Assembly: GCA_038373885.1 (NCBI GenBank) | Contig: JAWZYV010006126.1 | Location: forward strand, 637,501-701,500 | DNA from: Cheiracanthium punctorium | Taxonomy: Eukaryota; Arthropoda; Arachnida; Araneae; Cheiracanthiidae | Length of the DNA: 64,000 bases | Direction of reading: 5' to 3' | In this document: piece after piece, positions 32,807-43,216 of the stretch | Position numbering within the stretch: the stretch's first letter is position 1 | How the letters are laid out: the number at the start of each line of letters is the position of its first letter | Translations under genes and position numbers: made by a program | The notes under the pieces: generated by a model | Told to the model about the DNA's origin: nothing | Databases searched by the model: none | The model's input: the letters and a program-made list of their open reading frames with translations, nothing else

Positions 32807-33740
32807 CTAGCTGAAGTACCCGTTCTTCGCACGGGAATGAATGGACTTTTTGATATTACGATTTGTGGTGATTACTATTCATTGTAATAAACAGATATAG
32901 CAAAGTGGATATCGCGTTATATTGTGTCCAATAATCATGCATACCGAATTGCAAGGCAATCGTTTGTACGGTGCAGAAGGCCATGCGGCGTAGCGCAATC
33001 TAGTGGCGAGTTTTAGTAAAAAGGATACGGCGAAAATATTTTTCGCATTCAGATATCGATGTATACGAATTTTCATGACTATCGGCTGGACAGTCCTGAA
33101 GTTCATGTGTTGACGCGACATCTAGTGGCAAGTTATAGGAAAATGGATAGCGCCAAACTCTTTCCCGTGTTCAACTATCTATACCAATTTTCATAACGAT
33201 CATTTGCACAGTCAAGAAGTGATACACTGCAGGGCCATCTAGTAGTTAATTAAAGTAATGATTTGCTACAGCGCCGTCAAGTGGCGAGTTATAGCAAAAT
33301 GGATAACGCTAAAATATTCTCATTGTTCAAATAGCTATGTATACTGATTTTCATAGCGACCGTTTGAATGGTCAAGAATTTGGCCTGCTGCAGCGTCATC
33401 TAGTGGCGACTTAAAATAATAATGCATTTCAGTGTCATCTAGTGGTGAGTAACATCAAAAGGAACGCAGTTAGAATATATTCTTCGTGCTCAAATGTGTA
33501 AGTATAAAAAATTTTATGCCGATCGGTCGAACGGTATAGAAGTTGATGCTTTGCAGTGCCATTTAGCGGCAAGTTACCGCAAAATGGATAGTGAAAAATA
33601 TTCTCCGTGTTCTAATATTCGCGTGTAACAATTTTAATCAAAATCAGTTGGACGATATTCGCATAGCAAACGGCTAAACGGAATAGAATTCGACGTTCTG
33701 CTGCGCCACCTGGTGGCGAGTTAGAGGAAAACGGATAGCA
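32807..33740 (-). mobile_element. Helitron 3' portion with tandem array
   Basis: The minus strand ends ACGGGTACTTCAGCTAG|T at 32807-32810, with a CCCGTGC...GAACGGGT hairpin before the CTAG. Inside, 32990-33730 is an imperfect array of about 122-bp units alternating with 39-bp pieces. Each contains a CATCTAGTGGCGAG-like block, then AAATGGATAGC, then ATTTTCAT-type sequence. No recognisable 5' TC end; 33741-34108 is unassigned. Confidence 0.65.
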
Positions 33741-34108
33741 TAAAAACCTTCTCCATGATAAAAGACATAGGTGAACCAAATTTCATGGTGCAACGGTGCT
33801 CAACGGTGCTGGAGTTTTTCAACCTCATACACTCATACCAACATTCATTTTTATCTATAACCAGTGTCATTATATATCCCAGTCTCAAATAAAATCCAGT
33901 TTCAAATCTAAGCCTCGCCAAAGTGCCAACATACGCCATTTTGCAAGCGTTTTTTCAGGAAATCTTTCGAAACATTGACTTAGCAGCAATAATATATGGG
34001 AAATGGTTCGACCGCGAAAAAGTAAAGCAAGCCTTTATTTGAAGAGTTGAATCCCTTAATACAGCCGAATTTTTTTAAATTATCAACTATAACGTGTTTT
34101 ATTCATCA

Positions 34109-35743
34109 CTAGCTGAAGTACCCGTCCTCGACGGGTTAGTGAATGAAAATTTCCAAAAAGCAAGAACTTTCGTCAGCATTGTAGGAGTACACAGAATGGA
34201 TGTAGTATGTTGCCAAAGTAAAGAAAGCGAAGTTATAATTTTCATGTATTGTTAAAATATTGCAGGTTAGAGAGTAACTAAGTAATATCATTTCATTCGC
34301 TTTAGTCGTAATTATGTGATGCGCGAACGAATATTTACGCATATTGAAATAATTTTCGCAAAATCTCAAAATTCAATCAACATTTTTTAAAAATTTGAAG
34401 CCTAAAATTTAAGTTGAGTGACAACCTATCATGTCACCCAAATTCGTTTCACTCCCTGCAGTCTTTATTTCGTGATGCTGGAACAAATTTTCAGCATTTT
34501 AAAACGATTTTCGAAAAATCTCAAAATGTAAGCAAAATATTTTTAAAATTCAACGCCTATAAATTAAGATGAGCAACTACCTATCATATCACTCAATTTC
34601 GTATCATTCGTATTAGTCGTTATTACGTGATGTTTGAAGAAATATAAACGTATTTTGAGAGAATTTTCACAAAATCTCAAAATCTAATAAAAATGTTTAA
34701 AAAATTGGACTCCTATAGTTTATGTTGAGCAACCATCTATCGTGTGACCAAATTTCATATCATTCGCTTTAGTCGTTATTACGTAATACGGGAACAAAGA
34801 TTCACTCAGTTTTAAACGATTTTCACAAAATCTCGAAATATGATGGATTTTTTTTAATTAGATGCTTCTAGTTTAAGGTGAGTGACCACCTATCATTTCA
34901 CCAAATATCATTTTTTCACCTTTGCAGTTATTACGTGATGTGCGAACACAAATTTACGCAGTTTGAAATGATTTTCGCAAAATTTCAAAATCTAATCAAG
35001 ATTTTTTTTTTAATTCGACGCCCATGTTTTAAGTTGGGTGACCACATATCATGACACCCAATTTCATATCATTCGCTTCAGTCGTTTTTACGTGATGCTT
35101 GAACACAGATTTACGCAGTTTGAAACGATTTTCGCAAAATCTCAAAATCCAATCAAGATTTTTTAAAAGTTCGACGCCTATGTTTTAAGTTGAGTGACCA
35201 CCTATCATGTCACTCAATTTCATATCATTCGCTTCAGTCGTTTTTGCGTGATGCTTGAACACAAATTTACGCAATTTGAAAACGATTTTCGCAAAATCTG
35301 AAAATCTAATCAAGATTTTTTAAAAATTCGACGCCTATGTTTTAAGTTGAGTGACCACCTATCATGACACCAAATTTCATATCATTCGCTTCAGTCGTTT
35401 TTACGTGATGCTTAAACACAAATTTACGCAGTTTGAAACGATTTTCGCAAAATCTCAAAATCTAATCAAGATTTTTTTAAAATTCTACGCCTATGTTTTA
35501 AGTTGAGTGACCACCTATCATGACACCCAATTTCATATCATTCGCTTCAGTCATTTTTGCGTGATGCTTGAACACAAATTTACGCAGTTTGAAACGATTT
35601 TCGCAAAATCTCAAAATCTAATCAAGATTTTTTAAAAATTCGACGCCTATGTTTTAAGTTGAGTGACCACCTATCATGACACCAAATTTCATATCATTCG
35701 CTTCAGTCGTTTTTACGTGATGCTTAAACAAAAAAAGCGTCAT

Positions 35744-35774
<31 letters not shown>

Positions 35775-35880
35775 CAGACAAACTTTTTTTTGATTCCCGG
35801 GTGCTTGAAACGGATAGAAATCGCAAAATTTTTGAATTCCAAGAAATGTACAGACAAAAGTCTAATTTTATTTATATAGA
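34109..35880 (-). mobile_element. Helitron carrying a 156-bp tandem array
   Basis: On the minus strand it starts A|TCTATATAAATAAAATTAG at 35880 and ends CTAG|T at 34109-34112. A perfect 7-bp stem hairpin (ACCCGTC/GACGGGT, plus 34120-34136) lies before the end. The interior is almost entirely a tandem array. A shorter relative with the same ends and units is at 52464-53313. No Rep/helicase, so it depends on another element. Confidence 0.8.
34230..35735. repeat. about ten 156-bp tandem units
   Basis: The landmark CGTGATG recurs at about 34315, 34471, 34626, 34782, 34934, 35091, 35247, 35404, 35560 and 35716, that is every 152-157 bp. Units toward the right are nearly identical; the left ones are more diverged. 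Each unit holds AACGATTTTCGCAAAATCTC and TTTTAAGTTGAGTGACCACC. Confidence 0.9.
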
Positions 35881-36051
35881 TATATATATATATATATATA
35901 ATGATATTATGCAAGAGAAGAAGAAAAAATTAACCACATTACATTGGTCTATGTCTATACTATTTACTCGAATTTAAATCTATCATTCTATAATATTATT
36001 ATATACAATTGGTATTTTTTTATTACATTATTATATGGCATTCATTCCCTG

Positions 36052-36663
36052 GAACCCCTACCAATAGCTATCTGGCTTGCTCCTTTTCCTTCGCCACTAC
36101 GAGCAGTGAACTACAAAGTGAAGATTAACGGTGGAGCGGTCCCAGTCAGCCCTGATACAATTTTCCGCAGAATCCCTGTTCGCATGAAATCACCAAAGGA
36201 GCTAGAATCATTCTTCGGATTTGAATTAGCCCCCTATCCATTATATTTTTTCGATGACAGTGGAATGCGGAAAACTAGAAAATCCGATCTCTATAAGCTG
36301 TTCAGTCCAATCGATGCTAATACAAGCAATGCTATCTTCGTTGTTGATGGTGGGTTCTTGTTACATCGATTTATGTGGAATACCAATGAAAATTTTTCCA
36401 CTATCATTGAAAAATATATCAACTATGTAAAACTATGGGTCCAATTGCACCATAGTGTTATATGGACACCCTGAAGATGTTACGGAGAAAGGCATAAAAT
36501 CAGCTGTACGTATCCAAGAGACCGCGCTATGTCTCTTGGATACTTGGATCTCTATGTCTCTTGGATCTAAGAGGAGGAGAATCCCTTCCCTGACGAAGAT
36601 TTGAGGAAGACTTTAATGTCGATGGGACATTTTTGCCAAAACGACGAAAGACAATATAAGTAA
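36052..36663 (+). pseudogene. PIN/FEN-like nuclease family pseudogene
   Basis: The frame reads PSPLRAVNYKVKINGGAVPV, then MKSPKELESFFGFELAPYPL, then KSDLYKLFSPIDANTSNAIF, VVDGGFLLHRFMW and EKYINYVK. After a frameshift near 36430 it continues SNCTIVLYGHPEDVTEKG, and later EENPFPDEDLRKTL to a TAA at 36661-36663. VVDGGFLLHR followed later by CTIV.YG.PE resembles an arthropod orphan family that I associate with a PIN-like (XPG/FEN-type) fold; this is recall, not a search. The start is lost, one segment (about 36510-36560) is replaced by a CCAAGAGAC palindrome, and no complete active site can be assigned. The stop is about 15 bp from the inner edge of the right inverted arm. Confidence 0.55.
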
Positions 36664-36679
36664 CTTATGCACATATATA

Positions 36680-37147
36680 ATGATGTAAATTCAAATAACT
36701 TGAAAGAACATTCAAATAACACGCAAAGAGCTATGTGGTAGCTCTTTGCGTTAATTCATTTGGGCTGGTCGTTTTTGAATTACAGGCGTTAAACCGGCTT
36801 TTCCTCCGAGTTGGCAAAAATTGTCCATTTTTGACAATCGATTGTGGCTAAACAGCTGAACCGAATTTAACTTTTAAGGACTCATTAGACGCGGAATTTT
36901 ATGCTCTTTAATTTTGTAATAAATCACTTTGCGGTACGATGCACCATTTTCAAGGTATATGCGAAAAACTGAAAAAAGTGCCAAAATTTCGCGGTTTTCA
37001 GGCTCCTAAAAGTGAAGCCCACCTAAATTTACTTCGCAAAACCCACCCAGCACTTACTTGGGATGCCAACGGTGGATTAAAATCATCTCGAGCTCTACAC
37101 TATTTTTCAGGCAGCACGGTTTTATTTTGGTCTTATTTGCCTGGGCT
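36680..37147. repeat. right inverted arm
   Basis: Inverted partner of 32337-32800. It also holds a small local palindrome, CGCAAAGAGCTA/TAGCTCTTTGCG, at about 36723-36751, which is absent from the left arm. Confidence 0.85.
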
Positions 37148-37152
37148 ATAAT

Positions 37153-37994
37153 TGCTAATTAAGATTTCGTTATCATTCTTGATATTAAGTTTGCGATTCG
37201 CGTCGTCTTGGCAACGGAACATAATAAAATTATGCGTTAAAAAGTAAATAAAACTACTTTCAAACATGACTCCGAGTTTTCATGAGGGAGATTTACGTCA
37301 TTTTGATGTAACCATTTTAAAATCCTCTTTGAAACTCAATCAGAATAACAGACACTCAAGCAAAAAATGCACCACGCACAAAATAATTAATATTATCTTT
37401 TGTCTATTTAACTGAGTAGCAGCCATTTATTGAAATTTAAGGTTATCATTTACAAATTTTCACCTTCGCATCCTGAAACCTATTAGTCAGACTGTTTATT
37501 TAGTTTTGTCAAATAATAAAATGCATATTTAGACCTTCATTAAAGCTGAAACGACAAAGAAATAATAATTAGGAGACTTTTAACAAACTTTAAAGTAAAA
37601 CAACATCTTCAATTTAATTAACTTATTGGTGAAGTCTATGACTACATTACTAAAGTGTTTTGTTTGATTTTTCTTAGCAACGAAAGCATTGATGAATTCT
37701 ACAGTAACAGGTAGCATGAATAAAAACTGTTGAACAAGTAGCATGTAGTAGGTTAAAAGTTGCATCCGCTTTGAGTAAGAGCATAGTACGCATGTGCAGT
37801 TTCGGGTAATTTGAGAAGTCTTGTCAGACTTTCGAATCAAAAACGGCAAAATAGCCACAGTACCATTAAGAATCTGAGAAATTTAAATATTCCAGTAAAA
37901 GGTGTCTTTTTGTTTCATAGTATATATTTTCATTTTCTTAAACTAAGAACTCTAAAAATTAGCTTAGTTTTCATTTCATTGTTGAATTTGGTAG
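37153..37994. other. unassigned sequence
   Basis: Nothing recognised. Confidence 0.3.
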
Positions 37995-38005
37995 CTTAAG
38001 TGGCA

Positions 38006-38390
38006 TTTTTTTTATTATGCCCTCTGACAACCGCATTGCGGTGCCAGATCCCCCCAGATAGGGAGGCGATGGGCAGAGGGGGGCGACTTCCATTTTTAGT
38101 GGGCCCCAGTGGGAGGAAGTCCGACTTAGCCCGGTGGTCCCCTAATTTTGACCCAATTCCAGAGGAGTGACCAACCACCTGAAATCGGCACCCCCAGAAG
38201 TATCGTTTAACAACTTCGAGGACATTGGAGCCACGAGGGATTTTACGTGCACCAGATCCCATTAGCGTACACGGTTCCATATCAGTCGAGACGAGAGGGG
38301 AAGTCCCTCCAAAGCACTGGCCAAGCCGGATGCTGCTTCACTTTCCGTGTTCTTATGCTAACGGAGTTTAGCGCCCAGACCACTGCGGGA
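38006..38390 (-). mobile_element. SINE-like retroposon, 385 bp
   Basis: A perfect 11-bp target duplication CTTAAGTGGCA (37995-38005 and 38391-38401) flanks a G+C-richer body. On the minus strand the 5' head reads GTCCCGCAGTGGTCTGGGCG, an A-box-like start, and the 3' end is GGCATAATAAAAAAAATG, an A-rich tail. A B box is not clear. The body contains GTGCACGTAAAATCCCTCG, which I recall from arthropod SINEs. Confidence 0.8.
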
Positions 38391-38401
38391 CTTAAGTGGC
38401 A

Positions 38402-38650
38402 GTAATGGACAGTACTGTACTCAGAAAGAGATTTCGAAAGGGATCCAAATGGTAGAAAACTTTTCACAAAAAGACTTTACTTTAGACTAAAAAAATTGAA
38501 ATTTTGAAAGGGAAGAAGGAGTCCGAAGCAAAAATAGCAACGTCTACCTAGGTCCAAGATCATAAAAAAGGTAAATTATGCAAAACACATAGATTATAAA
38601 ACATTTTCCAACACAACTGGCTTTTTTATGTGAAATTTGGTAATGTATCC
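38402..38650. other. unassigned sequence
   Basis: Nothing recognised between the SINE and the hAT MITE. Confidence 0.3.
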
Positions 38651-38658
38651 ATGTCCAT

Positions 38659-38834
38659 CCGGGGCGTAGCCAAGGGGTGGGTTAGGGGGTCATAACCCCC
38701 CCCCCCCATGAGGAATATTTTGCCATACAAAATGCATATTCTCCACTCTCTCATCACACACATGTATGCATATATGTGAGTTGCAGTAGTCGTAACTCCC
38801 CCCCCCCAATGGAAAGTTTCTGGCTACGCCACTT
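38659..38834. mobile_element. hAT MITE (GGGGCGTAGCCA family)
   Basis: Ends CCGGGGCGTAGCCA and, inverted, AAGTGGCGTAGCCA. A perfect 8-bp target duplication ATGTCCAT flanks it (38651-38658 and 38835-38842). 176 bp; opposing C runs near 38698 and 38805 flank a CATACAAAATGCATATTC middle shared with 31825-31994. Confidence 0.85.
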
Positions 38835-38887
38835 ATGTCCATATCTGACAGTGTATCGTTACAAACTTGGCAAGATATTGGGCATAA

Positions 38888-38889
<2 letters not shown>

Positions 38890-38920
<31 letters not shown>
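38890..38920. repeat. poly(A) tract
   Basis: 31 consecutive A residues. No retroposon body or target duplication was found next to it. Confidence 0.9.
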
Positions 38921-38921
<1 letters not shown>

Positions 38922-39300
38922 AACTCTTCATCTTATTAATGCAGTTTTTCGAGATTCGAGGCAATAAATTTAAATGTTATTTATTTACTTCCATAGAAGT
39001 GTAAGCTGTTATAAACGTTTATGTACTTAATGTATTGAGGTCATGTGTACTGCTTGAGCAAGAAATGAATAATTTTTTTAAAATCTTTGGCATGCAGATA
39101 TCACATTCATGAACTTATCATTGCAAGAGTATTTGAAACACCATTTAGGACCAGTGGCGGCCCACAAATAAAACAGTGTCAGAGATTTTCATCGGTGTGG
39201 AGTGTTATCAATCCTATGGAAGCAGTATTAGTGTACAGAGTTAACTAAAATTGAATGCAATTAAGGAAGACATTTTCGACTTTTGAAAAACTAGTTACAT

Positions 39301-40632
39301 ATTCATCAACCCAAAGACGACTGCGAAGCATTGTTGAATTTAGAAATTCTTTTCCTAGGCGACCTATCTAGTGCTGCTAATATTAATTTAGCAGGTGCCT
39401 ACCACCATGTAAGATGCATGGCAAAACTCATATATTGCCTGAAGATTTATTTGTTTCGTTCACAGCTTCATCTTATAACCAGTGAAACTTCACAAGTTTG
39501 GCAGTTTAATCTGTTCCTTGTGTCCATATATTTGAAGGTATAGCTTATTTGTATATTTGCGGTTTGAGATCTGAAACAGTTAAAAAATTAGATTGATAGC
39601 GGATTACAAATGAAGCTGTAGCTTGCAGCATTGAAAAGTTGCCTGCGTCAGCTGTGGTACTTAAGGCCTTATTACACGGACAAAATTTAGAGCAATTTTG
39701 GTTGCAGAAACCAGTTGCTGCAATTCATTCCCGCGAGTCAGGGAGCCCAGATGAGCACGCAGGGTTGCCATAGTGAATAAACCCCTGCTCTGTTCACAAA
39801 CGCCAGAGATTCACTGATTTGGCGGTTGCAAGAGCAAGTAATTATAAATAGCATATTGTTGGTTGCTTATACCTCGTGTATCTTTGGATCGGATTGATAT
39901 TTATTTTTCTTTTCTTTAATCAAATGAATTCCATGTCGATATTCCATTTCACGGACATTTTGTTTTCGCAAACGCTCATCCCTTTCACTACGAACGGTAT
40001 GGCTGACGCAGACTCTTCCGCCATCTTGTGTTGTGACGTAGAAATAGGAAGCACTACGATTGGCTGGATTTCCATCAACCTGCAATTTTTTCGCCTCTGA
40101 ACGAAAAAGTTGGAGTTGACTGTTCCCTAGGTAACCGAGGAAAATTTCCAGGAAAGAGGTTTCTGTACTGGTTGCAGCAACCAAATCGCACGAAAATTCC
40201 TTCGTGTAATAAGGCCTTTAGCAAACACTTAGTAGGTTTGGAATTATTGGATGATAATGTGTCAGCGGAGAAGAAAATTCCGATGGTCAGTGCTCTTTAC
40301 GAGATGGAAAAAATAAAAATGTTACCAGAATTAATCTTAACATTGACAATAGTAACACTTCTTACGCGAATATCTGACTTAGTTACTGTGAACACAAGTT
40401 GCATTTTGGTGCACTTAATATATCGTAGGATTTCCTTCGAGACCATCCATCCAAGTGGATATCACTTAAGATCTGTGTAGTTGCTCAAGCCAAAGTTAAA
40501 CCACTTGAGGTGGTGAATGACGCTGACGAGCGTGTAATTTCAGAAATACAGTCCAGTACTAACAAATCAACTGTAACAGAAACAATTTCTATATTGTTAA
40601 TAGAAATAGTTCAACATTTCATCATAAAATGA
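39301..40632 (+). pseudogene. conserved arthropod orphan-family pseudogene split by a MITE
   Basis: First part (39304-39661): QPKDDCEALLNLEILFLGD, then AYHHVRCMAKLIYCLKIYLF, then RQLWYL. Second part after the MITE: KHLVGLELLDDNVSAEKK, then HFGALNIS*DFLRDHPSKWI, then KVKPLEVVNDADERVISEIQ. This block order matches an uncharacterised arthropod family I know by its GA.H.ARWMAKAIY.LKI and KVVND.AER motifs; its function is not known to me. The copy has a 554-bp MITE (39664-40217) within the RQLWYL..HLVGL joint, plus stops and frameshifts. Family naming is from memory. Confidence 0.6.
39664..40217. mobile_element. PIF/Harbinger-like MITE
   Basis: TTA target duplication (39661-39663 and 40218-40220) and perfect inverted ends AGGCCTTATTACACG. 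Inner inverted GGTTGCAGAAACCAG/CTGGTTGCAGCAACC blocks follow. A 3-bp TTA duplication is characteristic of PIF/Harbinger. 554 bp; the frames inside are not genes. Confidence 0.8.
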
Positions 40633-40639
40633 TGCTAAA

Positions 40640-42000
40640 CTGGCTGCAACCTTCCTATGGGTATTAAAAATTAGTTTTCACATGTTTTTGTCAAGTAAGT
40701 AAATTGTCCTAAATTAGTTAATGCAGTAAATTTAAATGATTTGAGGAAGTAGTAAAGATCATTTTTATGTCCTAATAGTTTCGTTAGATAATCACAATAC
40801 CAAAGGGTAAATTTTTTGAGTGATGAGAATTTAGAATTTTTAAACTTCATTTTACCATGGCACTCTGCTGTACATCAATAAGGGAAGGAAACAATAATTG
40901 ATTAAATGGATAAGGATTTTGCTATTATCGATATTGTATAGGTCCTCACCAACTTTTAAGCATTTCTTAACCATTTTATGATGAAAGACTAAAACTTTGT
41001 ACATCACTTATAATATATTTATAATGTTAGAAGGGCTGTATAGAAATTTAATTTTTGTATTTATTTAGATTTAATCTCCTGAAAATTTTAATCGGTACTA
41101 TAAAATTAAATTTTTTTCCCCCCGCAGCTTTGTAATATCTTGTGCATGCTTACTATCAATCTTTAAGGAATAGAAGCCTAGGCCATTGTTTTTGGGACAC
41201 CCTGTATATATTTATGTGTTAGTGTATTTTTTCCAACGGATCTTTTATTTATAGTACATTTCTTTTCTTTTTTTTGAGTTTCTTGATAGCTCGAAAATTA
41301 AGTTCCATTTCTATTTTTTTTTTTGTTTCTAAAAAAAACTCCCTTTTTGTTTCCTCAAGAACAATAGCGCAAGGTCCTAATTATAAACCAACAGCACCTT
41401 ATGGTGTAAATTCATCATTATTTATTAAGTCATTAATAAAATTACATTAAACAGTTAATGTTACTTTAATGAAAAATGATTGGGGTGTTAGGAAGGGCAT
41501 GAGAAGGTGTGGCTAGGCACTCCCGAAGATATTTGTAGAAAATGAGAGTCAGAGGAGAAACTCAATTAAGTTTAGGTGTTGAACTTCTTTTCCTTTTAAT
41601 CAACAAAGAAGCCTGGCGCCTTAATATTTGATCACGAACGATAACAATTACACACCCACTGACATTATTTTATTCCGGGGCGTGAGTCAGTAAGTAAGGG
41701 ATTATGGGCGGACACTGGTTAAAAAAAGTTCTTCGGATAAAAGTATTTTAACAGTTCTAGGCGTTAAGAATTTTGTTAGGACATTTCATTTGTTTGGCGA
41801 GATTATTTATTTAGAATTTGTACGAAATTTTTGTTGTACAAGAGAGTTAGAATTCGCTGTTTTCTGGCATACTTTAAAGCTGATAAATTAGGTAATTCGA
41901 ATTTATTTGTGAACGTCACTCTGTTTAAATACATAATAAATCTGTGCGAAACTAATGCTTTTAATTACCCTTTTGGCAGTATTTGTTTACAGTATTCACG
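40640..42000. other. unassigned sequence
   Basis: A+T-rich. A TTTGGGACACCCTGTATAT near 41190 resembles a worn transposon end but has no partner that I found. Confidence 0.3.
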
Positions 42001-42009
42001 TGATATACT

Positions 42010-42125
42010 GACGCCTCTGTGGTGCAGTGGATAACGCGACCTACTGCCATCCTTTGAGCGCGGGTTCGACTCCCGGAATGGGATTGGATGTTTGTGCTCG
42101 TCCTAATATTGAGTACTGTAAAAAT
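42010..42125 (+). mobile_element. short tRNA-Arg-derived SINE
   Basis: The head GCCTCTGTGGTGCAGTGGAT (A box) and GCGGGTTCGACTCCCG (B box) resembles an arginine tRNA. The 3' side reads GAATGGG instead of an acceptor strand pairing with GCCTCTG, so it is not a tRNA gene. It ends GTACTGTAAAA, and ATATACT stands on both sides (42003-42009 and 42126-42132). Confidence 0.65.
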
Positions 42126-42189
42126 ATATACTTTCAATCTAAACAAAGAACTTGTAATTCGGAAAAAACGAGATTAAGGCTCTGAAAAA

Positions 42190-43215
42190 GAGCCACACAT
42201 CTCTATGAACTAACTCTCTGAACCTGGAATACAAGATTAACACCTCTCCTTTTTTCATAAAGTAATAAAGAACATGAATCACATTATTATTTTAATTTCT
42301 GCAAAAATAACATGACGACAGCATGAGCATTTCATTTCAATCTCCATAACGGTAACATTAAGGGGCTATATTCTCAGCAAATCGTAGAATTTTTCGAACT
42401 ATTTCGCCCGTGAGATAATTTTCCTGCCAGATACTGTTAACCTCATCGAGTTCCTAAATTCAATATCTAAATCCAATTTCTTAACCCCTGACATGAAAAT
42501 AACCTCGATTTCAGTAGCTATTTGAAAATTATAAATCGCTAGTAACTAGCGAGAGAGAGATTTGAAAGAACCTGACTTCAATGCATGCAGTTTTACATAT
42601 TGTTCTTAGCTTGTTTACACGCATTCAAGTGGTCACGTTTTACTCAGATGTCTATATTTTCCTTAACATTTTATTTTGCAGTCCAGCAGCGAAAACTCAG
42701 CAGTACTGAACACTAGAGGCATAAGATATCCTTTACTTATAGGCAATCATTATATATGTATTCGAGACTAATGCAGCTAGTTATTGTTATTCAGTTATAA
42801 TGTTGGTCCTGGGTGACTAGTTTTTATAATAACCAATTTTTCTTGAAATTAAAGTTGATTAAAGGGCTGTGTTTTATCTAAAACACAGCAGTCATTTATA
42901 CTATAGCCATTACAGCCATTAGATTAGCAGAACCTCCCCAAACTTTTAACATTGTGCCCCCTTCCCCAACGAAGAATAACTTACAATGGCGCTCCCCTTT
43001 CACATTCCTCACCATTCATACAGTATTTTATTCTTTAACAATGAACATTTTTCTACAAAATAATGTTATCGGTAAAGTTTGAATAAACATTTGAAGCAAA
43101 AACAGATATGTTTTTACATCTAACTAGGCTTTATTGAGCATATTAGAGATTGTGGTCCTACGTAAACTAAGAATAATGAAATGTTAATGTGGTACTGACT
43201 GAGGTGCAGCCCTAA
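42190..43215. other. unassigned sequence
   Basis: No features recognised. Confidence 0.3.
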
Positions 43216-43216
43216 A

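Larger units (their letters stand above)
32337..37147. mobile_element. composite block with about 465-bp inverted arms
   Basis: Both ends begin AGCCCAGGCAAATAAG in inverted orientation, flanked by ATAAT on each side (32332-32336 and 37148-37152). Between the arms lie two Helitrons and a broken PIN-like gene. Long terminal repeats with AG/CT ends recall Maverick/Polinton-class elements, but those use 6-bp duplications and none of their genes (polB, integrase, packaging ATPase, capsid) is seen. The block may be a deleted DNA element or two repeat copies that landed face to face. Confidence 0.5.

Noticed and set aside
34230..35735. regular repeat array as a possible CRISPR
   Set aside because: Units of 156 bp have no conserved repeat/unique spacer alternation, the genome is eukaryotic, and the array lies within Helitron ends.
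32337..37147. a Maverick/Polinton element
   Set aside because: Arms and AG/CT ends are suggestive, but no polB, integrase, ATPase, protease or capsid frame is visible and the flank duplication reads as 5 rather than 6 bp.
38890..38920. 31-base A run as the tail of a processed pseudogene
   Set aside because: No upstream coding-like body and no target duplication around it.
39867..40184. 105-residue open frame
   Set aside because: Lies wholly inside the PIF/Harbinger-like MITE and has no family features.
42010..42082. tRNA-Arg-like sequence
   Set aside because: A and B boxes are good, but the acceptor strands do not pair and a retroposon-like tail and duplication follow, so I call it a SINE.
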